In this document: in pieces, positions 9,615-16,677 of the stretch
Position numbering within the stretch: the first letter of the stretch is position 1
Layout: each line of letters opens with the position of its first letter
DNA from: an uncultured Bariatricus sp.
GTDB taxonomy: Bacteria; Bacillota; Clostridia; Lachnospirales; Lachnospiraceae
Direction: 5' to 3'
DNA length: 64,000 bases
Assembly: GCA_934307065.1 (NCBI GenBank)
Contig: CAKRCD010000003.1
Span: forward strand, 68,991-132,990
Made by a program: the position numbers and the translations under genes
The notes under the pieces: generated by a model
The model's database searches: none
Told to the model about the DNA's origin: nothing
The model's input: the letters and a program-made list of their open reading frames with translations, nothing else

Positions 9615-10562
9615 TTAAAAACGCTTTTCATTCTCATCATATTTGATTTCAAAATAATCCAGATATTTTTTATATCTGTCCTGAGCAGTCAGACAAGTAT
9701 CTCTTAAATAACCCTTTTCTCTGTTCCACTCCTTTAAACCTCGATAGTAAAACATTTTCAGATTATCTTCTATAATAAACGGAACAATATTATGTTTCAA
9801 GCACTCTTTAAACATAATAATTCTTCCCACACGACCATTTCCGTCCTGAAATGGATGAATACGTTCAAATCTTACATGAAAATCAAGAACATCATCAAAA
9901 GTTACTTCTTTCTTTTTCTGATACTCATTTAGTAGTTTATCCATTTCCGCTTTCACTTTTTCCGGAGGAACAGTTGTCATATCTCCTACCATATTTTGTC
10001 TTGATTTGTATTCTCCGACACGAAACCATGAGAGTCGGCTGTCAGAGGTATTTGTTTTTAATATTTTATGAGCCGTTTTTATAAATTCCTCATCTAATGT
10101 ATGATTCGCACAATCAATCATATAATCAAAACATTGAAAATGATTAATCGTTTCCATAATATCATCTACATTTACTGATTCTTTTTCCAATCCCAGCGTA
10201 TTCGTTTCATAGATATATCTCGTCTGTTCCTCTGTTAATCTGCTTCCTTCAATATGATTAGAATTATATGCAAGTTTAATCTGGGTTTGATGATAGATGC
10301 CGCCCTTTAATTTTGCATTTTTTTCTTCTGTCAATCTATAAAGCAATGAATCTTCATCTGTTTCATATTCTAATTCCATTATATCTCCAGGCTGGCAATT
10401 CAAATAATCACATATTGCTACAAGGGTGGACATAGAAATTTGTTCATTCTTCGCTAATTTTGCCAATGTTGCAGAAGACAAATCAAGAGCCGAACCTAAA
10501 TTTGTTTTTGTAATACATTTTTCATCAAGTATATGGAATAATTTCTTATAGGATATTTTCAT
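9615..10562 (-). CDS. HTH-Fic domain protein (class II Fic, probable AMP transferase)
   Basis: A 315-residue fusion. Residues 1-65 form a Cro/C1-type helix-turn-helix (ALDLSSATLAKLAKNEQIS). Residues about 85-300 form a Fic domain. The catalytic motif HPFQDGNGRVGR begins at H236 and is intact, so nucleotide transfer, usually AMPylation, is expected. An inhibitory motif of the S-x-x-x-E-G type (SNHIEG, 101-106) precedes the core, which defines class II Fic proteins held inactive by their own helix. The gene has its own promoter, an overlapping inverted repeat and a terminator, and is wedged between rpmF and plsX, which are normally adjacent. One sampled 60-bp line of the gene has 19 G/C bases against 25 in a sampled plsX line, so it looks AT-rich and acquired. 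No antitoxin partner is adjacent; it may regulate itself through the HTH domain. The target protein is unknown. Confidence 0.92.
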   Translation of the reverse strand: MKISYKKLFHILDEKCITKTNLGSALDLSSATLAKLAKNEQISMSTLVAICDYLNCQPGDIMELEYETDEDSLLYRLTEEKNAKLKGGIYHQTQIKLAYNSNHIEGSRLTEEQTRYIYETNTLGLEKESVNVDDIMETINHFQCFDYMIDCANHTLDEEFIKTAHKILKTNTSDSRLSWFRVGEYKSRQNMVGDMTTVPPEKVKAEMDKLLNEYQKKKEVTFDDVLDFHVRFERIHPFQDGNGRVGRIIMFKECLKHNIVPFIIEDNLKMFYYRGLKEWNREKGYLRDTCLTAQDRYKKYLDYFEIKYDENEKRF

Positions 10563-10584
10563 ATGAACACCTCTCTTTTATATA

Positions 10585-10613
10585 AAGATAGCATATATAT
10601 TTATAAAAGTAAA
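10585..10613 (-). promoter_or_regulatory. fic promoter
   Basis: TTTACT (10608-10613), 17-bp spacer, TATCTT (10585-10590), with a TG one base before the -10 box (extended -10). It lies 23 bp before the fic start codon. Confidence 0.6.
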
Positions 10614-10643
10614 TATTTCTATTATTTTATTTATTTTTATAAA
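10600..10643. promoter_or_regulatory. Inverted repeat overlapping the fic promoter (candidate operator)
   Basis: Two 16-bp arms (10600-10615 and 10628-10643) match as inverted repeats at 15 of 16 positions, with a 12-bp spacer. The left arm covers the -35 box of the fic promoter. It is a plausible site for the HTH domain of the Fic protein, although the region is very AT-rich, which raises the chance level. Confidence 0.45.
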
Positions 10644-10672
10644 CATTTTGTTGTATACTTATATATAAAATT

Positions 10673-10702
10673 AGGGGATACCGAACTGAATCGATATCCC
10701 CT
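10673..10702 (-). terminator. Hairpin after rpmF
   Basis: AGGGGATA and TATCCCCT pair 18 bp after the rpmF stop, followed on the minus strand by AATTTTATAT. It should end or weaken the DUF177-rpmF transcript before the fic gene; the T-run is poor. Confidence 0.55.
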
Positions 10703-10719
10703 ATTCTTTGCGTTTTTAA

Positions 10720-10899
10720 TTAATCCTGAGCAATGATTTCTTTCTTGTTATAAGAACCACAATTCTTGCAAACTCTGTGTGGCATCATAAGTTCTCCACA
10801 TTTGCTACATTTTACAAGATTTGGAGCACTCATTTTCCAGTTAGCTCTTCTTTTGTCTCTTCTTGCTTTAGAAGATTTATTCTTTGGACAAATTGACAT
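10720..10899 (-). CDS. rpmF: 50S ribosomal protein L32
   Basis: A 59-residue basic ribosomal protein. It opens MSICPKNKSSKARRDKRRAN, the normal L32 start, and carries two CxxC pairs (C31-C34 and C44-C47) forming a zinc ribbon. It begins three bases after the DUF177 stop with a GGAGGT ribosome binding site located at the end of that gene. The DUF177-rpmF pair is a conserved arrangement. Confidence 0.96.
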   Translation of the reverse strand: MSICPKNKSSKARRDKRRANWKMSAPNLVKCSKCGELMMPHRVCKNCGSYNKKEIIAQD

Positions 10900-10902
10900 A
10901 GG

Positions 10903-11424
10903 TTACACCTCCTTAAAATTCTTATAAAGATCGCGGATAACTGACATTCTAGGGTCCAGACTTGTGTCTTCGCAGTCACATGATCCCTGATTGAGGTTTT
11001 GACCACATATGCTGCAAATCCCTTTACAGTCTTCGCTACATAGAACTTTCATCGGCCAGCCTACTAAAATCTCGTTGTAAAGCAACTGCTCTACGTCAAG
11101 ATGATATCCGTCAATATAATTCGCTTCATCGGAATCGTCATCATCAGCTTCACAATCCATATTCACATTCTTCTCAATGTCCAGCTTCAATTCTGTTGGA
11201 ACATCTTCCAGACAACGGTCACACGGAATCAAAACGGTAAGTGCTACATTCCCTGTAATGTGAATCTTCTTCTCTCCGGTATACTCTATTTCCAAGTGAA
11301 CCGGACTCATCTTGGCAACCGGAAACTTTCTTCCGCTTACCTGTACAGATTCTGTCTCGGATATTACATCCTGAACTATGGTTCTATGTGGTTCTGATAA
11401 GACTTCAGATAGGTTTATTAACAT
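10903..11424 (-). CDS. DUF177 / YceD family protein
   Basis: A 173-residue protein of the YceD family, which pairs with rpmF in most bacteria and has been linked to 23S rRNA accumulation. The central CDRCLEDV and the C-terminal cysteine-rich stretch (CSEDCKGICSICGQNL, then CDCED) are typical and probably bind zinc. The ATG at 11424 follows an AGGAG site and a near-consensus promoter. It is translated just before rpmF. Confidence 0.9.
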   Translation of the reverse strand: MLINLSEVLSEPHRTIVQDVISETESVQVSGRKFPVAKMSPVHLEIEYTGEKKIHITGNVALTVLIPCDRCLEDVPTELKLDIEKNVNMDCEADDDDSDEANYIDGYHLDVEQLLYNEILVGWPMKVLCSEDCKGICSICGQNLNQGSCDCEDTSLDPRMSVIRDLYKNFKEV

Positions 11425-11452
11425 AATTGTTACTCCTATTCATACCTAAACT

Positions 11453-11480
11453 ATTATAACATGATTTTTTTCTTTGTCAA
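11453..11480 (-). promoter_or_regulatory. Near-consensus promoter for DUF177-rpmF
   Basis: TTGACA (11475-11480), 16-bp spacer, TATAAT (11453-11458) with a TG one base before the -10 box. Both hexamers are perfect consensus. Confidence 0.85.
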
Positions 11481-11491
11481 CCAATATTTAG

Positions 11492-11511
11492 ATGTTTTGC
11501 AATGTTTTGCA
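11492..11511. repeat. Tandem 10-bp repeat upstream of the DUF177-rpmF promoter
   Basis: Two perfect copies of ATGTTTTGCA lie head to tail, ending 12 bp before the -35 box. The 10-bp period places the copies on the same face of the helix, as in direct-repeat regulator sites or A-rich UP elements. No regulator is identified. Confidence 0.6.
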
Positions 11512-11529
11512 AAAAAGAATCACAAAATG

Positions 11530-11559
11530 TTACAGTCCAGCTAAAAAGCTGAACTGTAA
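11530..11559 (-). terminator. Hairpin after ackA
   Basis: A 13-bp stem (TTACAGTTCAGCT with AGCTGGACTGTAA, one G-U pair) and a TTTT loop lie 39 bp after the ackA stop. The following T-run is interrupted, so termination strength is uncertain. Confidence 0.6.
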
Positions 11560-11597
11560 TCAAAAATATAAGGCATGTACCCTTTTTACGGATTGAA

Positions 11598-12785
11598 TTA
11601 TACTAAAGCAACTGTTTCTCTTGCGATTGCAAGTTCTTCGTTTGTCGGAATAACAAGTACTGTTACCTTAGAATCTGGTGTAGAGATAATCATTTCTTCT
11701 CCACGCTTTCCGTTCATTTCTTCGTTGATTTCAATTCCAAGATATCCTAAATATTTACAGATTCTTGCTCTTGTAGATGGGTCGTTTTCTCCGATACCTG
11801 CAGTAAATACAATGTTGTCTACACCATTCATTGCCGCTACATAGCTTCCAACATATTTTGCTACTCTGTATGCGAATACTTCAAGGGCTAATTCAGCTCT
11901 TTCATTTCCTTCTTCTGCTGCTGCAGCAAGGTCACGGAAATCACTTGAAACACCTGAGATTCCTTCTACACCTGATTTCTTGTTGAGTACGTTCATGATT
12001 CCTGCGATGTCAAGGTTTTCTTTCTTAGCGATGAATTCCATGATAGCTGGATCGATATCTCCTGAACGTGTTCCCATTACAAGACCTTCCAGTGGTGTAA
12101 GACCCATGGATGTATCTACAGATTCTCCGTTGAGAACTGCTGAAATAGAAGAACCGTTTCCAAGATGGCATACGACTGTCTTTGTATTGTGGTAATCTTT
12201 TCCAAGGAATTCAGCTACTCTCTTAGAAACGAAGCTGTGACTTGTTCCGTGGAAGCCATAACGTCTTACTTTATATTTATCATAGTATTCATGAGGAAGT
12301 CCGTAAGTATAAGCTTTTGCAGGCATTGTCTGATGGAAAGCTGTATCAAATACTGCTACCTGAGGTTTTCCTGGCATTAAGTTTTCACAGGTTGTGATAC
12401 CGATTAAGTTTGCTGGGTTGTGAAGTGGTGCAAGGTCGCTGCATTCTTCGATTCCTGCTTTTACTTCTGGTGTTACAACTACAGAACTTGTGAATCTTTC
12501 TCCACCATGTACGACACGATGTCCTACTGCATTGATTTCGTCAAGGCTCTTAACTACACCTGTTTCGCTATTTGTAAGTGCATTGATTACAAACTGGATT
12601 GCTTCAGTATGTGTAGGCATAGCAAGGTTAGAAACTTCTTTTTCTCCGCCTGCTGGCTGATATGTGAGTCTTCCATCGATTCCGATTCTTTCACATAATC
12701 CTTTTGCCAATACTGCCTCTGTGTCAGAGTTAATGAGCTGGAATTTCAATGATGAACTTCCGCAGTTGATTACTAATACGTTCAT
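11598..12785 (-). CDS. ackA: Acetate kinase
   Basis: A 395-residue enzyme that transfers phosphate between acetyl-phosphate and ADP, giving ATP and acetate at the end of fermentation. Motifs include the N-terminal [25 protein letters not shown] near residue 120, and [13 protein letters not shown] near residue 205. Length matches the family. The usual partner pta is not adjacent. It has its own promoter and is divergent from tmcAL, whose product consumes acetate. Confidence 0.97.
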   Translation of the reverse strand: MNVLVINCGSSSLKFQLINSDTEAVLAKGLCERIGIDGRLTYQPAGGEKEVSNLAMPTHTEAIQFVINALTNSETGVVKSLDEINAVGHRVVHGGERFTSSVVVTPEVKAGIEECSDLAPLHNPANLIGITTCENLMPGKPQVAVFDTAFHQTMPAKAYTYGLPHEYYDKYKVRRYGFHGTSHSFVSKRVAEFLGKDYHNTKTVVCHLGNGSSISAVLNGESVDTSMGLTPLEGLVMGTRSGDIDPAIMEFIAKKENLDIAGIMNVLNKKSGVEGISGVSSDFRDLAAAAEEGNERAELALEVFAYRVAKYVGSYVAAMNGVDNIVFTAGIGENDPSTRARICKYLGYLGIEINEEMNGKRGEEMIISTPDSKVTVLVIPTNEELAIARETVALV

Positions 12786-12845
12786 TGTTTTTTCTCCCTT
12801 CGTGGTGTTACTTTATTATTTAAAATCATAGTCCACTATGTCCTC

Positions 12846-12874
12846 ATTATATCCTATCTTCACTGCCTGCACAA
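12846..12874 (-). promoter_or_regulatory. ackA promoter
   Basis: TTGTGC (12869-12874), 17-bp spacer, TATAAT (12846-12851). The 5' leader to the ackA start is about 55 bp. Confidence 0.65.
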
Positions 12875-12914
12875 CATTTGTTATCTTTTTAACAATATTT
12901 ATTTTCTCTGTTTT

Positions 12915-12943
12915 TTGTCAAATGATTAAATTTATAGTATAAT
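12915..12943 (+). promoter_or_regulatory. tmcAL promoter
   Basis: TTGTCA (12915-12920), 17-bp spacer, TATAAT (12938-12943), ending 36 bp before the tmcAL start. It is back to back with the ackA promoter, about 40 bp apart. Confidence 0.75.
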
Positions 12944-12979
12944 CATTCAAAAGTCCATGTAAGGAGATTCAGGTTCAAC

Positions 12980-14230
12980 ATGAAAATTCTAGGAATCATT
13001 GCAGAATATAATCCGTTTCACAACGGACATTTATACCATATAAAAGAATCTTTAAAGCAGACCGGCTGTGACACAGCCGTAGTTGTAATGAGCGGAGATT
13101 TTGTACAGCGTGGCACCCCTGCCATCCTCTCCAAACATCTTCGCGCGGAAATGGCACTTGCCTGCGGTGCGTCTGTAGTGCTGGAACTCCCTGTCTGCTA
13201 TGCCTGCGGAAGCGCGGAGTATTTTGCAGCCGGTGCGGTAGCTCTGCTCCATTCTCTTGGCTGTATCCACACCCTTTCTTTCGGAAGCGAGCTTGGAAAT
13301 TTAACAAATCTTCAGCAGACTGCAGAAATTTTACTGGAAGAACCGGACAACTATAAAGAAAAACTCCGTCAGTATTTATCCAAAGGATTCTCCTATCCTG
13401 CTGCACGAAAAATGGCATTTCAGGACAATATTGAAAATCCTGATTTATGCAATGTCTTAGATACACCAAACAACATTCTTGGAATCGAATACTTAAAGGC
13501 TCTGCGACATATAAACAGCTCCATGAAACCATTTACCTTATCCAGAAAAGGGGCTGGCTATCATGCAGATCAACTTCACGAAACTTTTAGTTCTGCGTCT
13601 GCAATCCGTGCCTCTCTTTTACAGGCAGATGTACAACATAACTCCTGGGAATCAGAGGACAGCTTAAAGCAGATGCCTCCTGCTGCGGCACAGATTATGC
13701 GGAATAACTACAGCAGAGAAACACCTGTTTACAGCAATGATTTTTCTTTATTGTTAAAAGCGAAACTCCTGACAGAAACCTGTGATTCTTTGATGAAATA
13801 CGCAGATATTTCTGAATCTCTGGCACGCAGAATCATAAATCAGAGAAACCAGTTTGTCAGTTGGGATGGGTTCTGCGAATTATTAAAAACGAAAGAACTA
13901 ACCTACAGCCGGATCAGCCGGGCTCTTACGCATATTCTACTGGGTATTCGTACAGAAGACATGGCTGCTTATCAGGCCGAACAAAACTGCTGTTACGCAC
14001 GGGTCTTAGGATTCCGCAAGGAGCATGCTGAAATCTTAAAACTGTTCAAGCAAAACAGTGCGGTTCCTGTTGTCACGAAATTAGGACAAATCAACGCACT
14101 TTCGAATGCCGGACAGAAAATGTTAGATACCGACTGCTATGCTTCCAACCTGTATGAATCGGTTATAACCGATAAATTTCATACACCATTTACGGAAGAA
14201 CATTCGAAGTCACTGGTATTATACAAATAA
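12980..14230 (+). CDS. tmcAL: tRNA(Met) cytidine acetate ligase TmcAL
   Basis: A 416-residue nucleotidyltransferase-fold protein (formerly YlbM/DUF795) that activates acetate with ATP and acetylates the wobble cytidine of elongator tRNA-Met. The N-terminal GIIAEYNPFHNGHLYHI carries the HxGH nucleotide-binding motif, and VVMSGDFVQRG follows near residue 40. The gene is divergent from ackA; since TmcAL uses acetate rather than acetyl-CoA, the neighbourhood is metabolically sensible, though this may be coincidence. A convergent terminator separates it from degV. Confidence 0.93.
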   Translation: MKILGIIAEYNPFHNGHLYHIKESLKQTGCDTAVVVMSGDFVQRGTPAILSKHLRAEMALACGASVVLELPVCYACGSAEYFAAGAVALLHSLGCIHTLSFGSELGNLTNLQQTAEILLEEPDNYKEKLRQYLSKGFSYPAARKMAFQDNIENPDLCNVLDTPNNILGIEYLKALRHINSSMKPFTLSRKGAGYHADQLHETFSSASAIRASLLQADVQHNSWESEDSLKQMPPAAAQIMRNNYSRETPVYSNDFSLLLKAKLLTETCDSLMKYADISESLARRIINQRNQFVSWDGFCELLKTKELTYSRISRALTHILLGIRTEDMAAYQAEQNCCYARVLGFRKEHAEILKLFKQNSAVPVVTKLGQINALSNAGQKMLDTDCYASNLYESVITDKFHTPFTEEHSKSLVLYK

Positions 14231-14260
14231 AAAATGCTTTTTAAACACTTTTTTATAAAA

Positions 14261-14293
14261 AGACCTCCTGCAATATTACATGCAGGAGGCCTT
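14261..14293. terminator. Bidirectional terminator between tmcAL and degV
   Basis: GACCTCCTGCA and TGCAGGAGGCC form a strong 11-bp stem. On the minus strand it is followed by TTTTT (for degV), and on the plus strand by CTTTCTT (for tmcAL). Confidence 0.85.
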
Positions 14294-14328
14294 TCTTATC
14301 ATATTATGTTTTATGTTATATATATTCC

Positions 14329-15201
14329 TTATTTCACTTTCAGCTTCTTTGTTAGTGTGATGGCCCTTGCCCCAGGTCCGATATGGCAGCTTACACTGAG
14401 AGATAATGGCGCCATGTATACTTCATATTCTGGAAATGCTTCTTCAATTTCTTTCTTCCATTCTTCTGCTTCCTCTCTGCTTCCGGTATATGCTGCATCC
14501 AAATACATATCTTCCGGTCCATTGCAATCTGCAAAATCTGTGCTCATTAATTCACGAATTGTAGATAGCATGGTCTTTTTTGCAGATTTCCATCCTCTTG
14601 TCTTGGCAAAGGAATCCAGCTTTTCCCCTTTAATCCGGAGAACCGGTTTCAAATTCAGTACGGTTCCGATTGCTGCTGCAGCCGGTGTCAGTCTTCCACC
14701 TTTTTTCAGATACTTCAGTGTGTCAAGAGTAATATAAATATCCGAATCAAACTTTGTTTTTTCCAGTAAATCCTTGATTTCTTCCGCAGATATTCCATTT
14801 TCAGCCAGTTCCTTTGCTTCCAATACAGAACGTCTTTGCGTTACGGACACTCTCTGGTTATTTACTACCTGTACTTTACCATCATAATCTGCAGAAAGCA
14901 TCATCTCTGTCTCATATGTGCTGCTCAGGCCACTCGATAATGGAATATGCACAATTTCATCATATTCTTCCAAAAGCTTATCCCACAATTCTATCACATC
15001 TCCGGGAGAAGGCTGGGAAGTTTTAATGTCAGCATCCTCGGCAAGCTTCTGATAAAACTGCTCCTGCGTAAGTGTAATATCTTCCAGAAATAATTCATCA
15101 TTTATATAGAACGGTGTAGGGAGAACGTAAACACCTAACTTTTCCCCATCTGCCTGTGTAATTCCACTGTTACTGTCTGTCACAATCGCAATCTTACTCA
15201 T
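14329..15201 (-). CDS. DegV family fatty-acid-binding protein
   Basis: A 290-residue DegV/FakB-type protein. The N-terminal MSKIAIVTDSNSGI is the family signature, and a PSPGDV segment near residue 90 plus PLSSGLSSTYETEM around residue 105 fit the fatty-acid-binding site. FakB proteins present fatty acids to the kinase FakA for phosphorylation and phospholipid synthesis; fakA is not in the window. The start at 15201 is preferred because AGGAGG lies ten bases before it; an upstream in-frame ATG at 15231 precedes that site. Confidence 0.88.
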   Translation of the reverse strand: MSKIAIVTDSNSGITQADGEKLGVYVLPTPFYINDELFLEDITLTQEQFYQKLAEDADIKTSQPSPGDVIELWDKLLEEYDEIVHIPLSSGLSSTYETEMMLSADYDGKVQVVNNQRVSVTQRRSVLEAKELAENGISAEEIKDLLEKTKFDSDIYITLDTLKYLKKGGRLTPAAAAIGTVLNLKPVLRIKGEKLDSFAKTRGWKSAKKTMLSTIRELMSTDFADCNGPEDMYLDAAYTGSREEAEEWKKEIEEAFPEYEVYMAPLSLSVSCHIGPGARAITLTKKLKVK

Positions 15202-15258
15202 TGCTTTTGTACCTCCTGTCTTCTCACTCAATTTGCTTCGTGCTTCGCACCGGCTTCA

Positions 15259-16056
15259 TTATATGCACACAATCTCGGACATACATTCCCTCTTTGCCAC
15301 AGCAATCGGAATCTCATCGCCCTTATATGGATTATTGCCCAAAGTAATCTCCAATTTCACTGTTTCATAGGCCAACTGCTCATAATTATTTTCCTTGCTC
15401 AAATGTCCAAGAAACACTCTTTTTATATTATCATGGAGTATATCACAAAGAAGTCTGCCTGACAATTCATTCGATAAATGTCCTTTATCCCCAAGCACTC
15501 TTCGTTTGAGTGGATAAGGATATGGGCCAACTTCCAGCATATGTACATCATGGTTAGACTCCAGTACCATTGCATTCACATTTTTCAGATGGTTCACTGT
15601 ATACTCATCGTACTTTCCAAGGTCTGTCGCAACCGCCACGCGTTTATTCTCATTCTGCAGCGTATAACCGGTCGGTTCTTTTGCATCATGGGAAATGGTA
15701 AATGGCTGTATTTGGATGTCTCCCAGTGTAAATTCTTCATCTGCCGAAATCTCATGAAACAGTCCCTCCGGCATTTTCCCAAGGCTCTTACATTCTGTAA
15801 TTCCCTGTAAGGTGCCTTTTGTAGCGTAGATAGGAATTTCATATTTTCGGCTGAATACCCCAAGCCCCTGTATGTGGTCTATATGCTCATGGGTAATCAG
15901 AATCCCTGACAGTTCTTCCCCTTTTATTTCCAGTTCACTAAGACCTGCTTCTATTCTTTTCTTGCTGATACCTGTATCTACGAGCAGATGAGTCTTATCA
16001 CTCCCCACATAAATACAGTTACCACTACTGCCGCTTGCTATGCTGCATAATCTCAT
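15259..16056 (-). CDS. MBL-fold metallo-hydrolase, WalJ/YycJ type
   Basis: A 265-residue metallo-beta-lactamase-fold protein. Zinc ligands are visible in THEHIDHIQG (about 54-63), with further histidines in FTISHDAKEP and near GHLSKENN. The N-terminal MRLCSIASGSSGNC is typical of the YycJ/WalJ group, a predicted nuclease linked in Bacillus to DNA replication and repair. Here it overlaps the 3' end of coaE by 32 bp and follows polA-coaE, which fits a DNA-repair setting. The biochemical activity is inferred from the family. Confidence 0.85.
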   Translation of the reverse strand: MRLCSIASGSSGNCIYVGSDKTHLLVDTGISKKRIEAGLSELEIKGEELSGILITHEHIDHIQGLGVFSRKYEIPIYATKGTLQGITECKSLGKMPEGLFHEISADEEFTLGDIQIQPFTISHDAKEPTGYTLQNENKRVAVATDLGKYDEYTVNHLKNVNAMVLESNHDVHMLEVGPYPYPLKRRVLGDKGHLSNELSGRLLCDILHDNIKRVFLGHLSKENNYEQLAYETVKLEITLGNNPYKGDEIPIAVAKRECMSEIVCI

Positions 16057-16666
16057 TCTTTGTCTGCTCCTGCTTTTTCATCACTTTTTCTATCTGTATC
16101 ACAGTATCTGCAAATGCACCACTGTTGTCAATCACAATATCACATTTTTGGCGGAATTCTTCTTCCGAAGCCTGGGCATGCATAATACCGGTAATCTTTT
16201 CTTCCGAATAGCAGCGTGTATGACGCAGCCGTTCCCGTCTTACCGATTCTGTTGCATAAATATACCAGATTTCATCTAATATAGTCCGGTAATAATCTTC
16301 TGTCAACAGAGCCGCTTCCAGTACAAACAGCTTTGTGCCTTTCTGTTCTTCTTCTGCCATAAGTGCTTCAATCCGCCGGTTGACCGCAGGATGTACCATT
16401 GCATTCAAAAGCAGTCGCTCTGATTCGTTCCCGAAAATCAGACTGCCCAGCCGGTTTCTGTCGATAAATCCATCCTCTTTCAGAATCTGTTTTCCAAAAT
16501 GCTCTATTATTTTATCATAACACACTTGTCCTGGCAATTGCAATTCATGTGCGATTAAATCTGCCTGATACACCGAAGTTTCCGGCAGCTTCGCCATATA
16601 TTCCAGAACGGTACTTTTCCCCGCTCCTATTCCGCCTGTTATTCCAATTTTTACCATTCGAAACAT
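16025..16666 (-). CDS. coaE: Dephospho-CoA kinase
   Basis: A 213-residue P-loop kinase for the last step of coenzyme A synthesis. The Walker A motif GITGGIGAGKST lies at about residues 8-19 and the AxExPLL-like segment reads VLEAALLTED. Two ATGs (16666 and 16657) are possible; the first lies four bases from an AAGGA site and the second thirteen, so the start is uncertain by three residues. It starts 11 bp after polA and overlaps the following hydrolase gene, as in many Firmicutes where polA and coaE are neighbours. Confidence 0.93.
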   Translation of the reverse strand: MFRMVKIGITGGIGAGKSTVLEYMAKLPETSVYQADLIAHELQLPGQVCYDKIIEHFGKQILKEDGFIDRNRLGSLIFGNESERLLLNAMVHPAVNRRIEALMAEEEQKGTKLFVLEAALLTEDYYRTILDEIWYIYATESVRRERLRHTRCYSEEKITGIMHAQASEEEFRQKCDIVIDNSGAFADTVIQIEKVMKKQEQTKNEIMQHSKRQ

Positions 16667-16677
16667 CCGTTCCTTTT

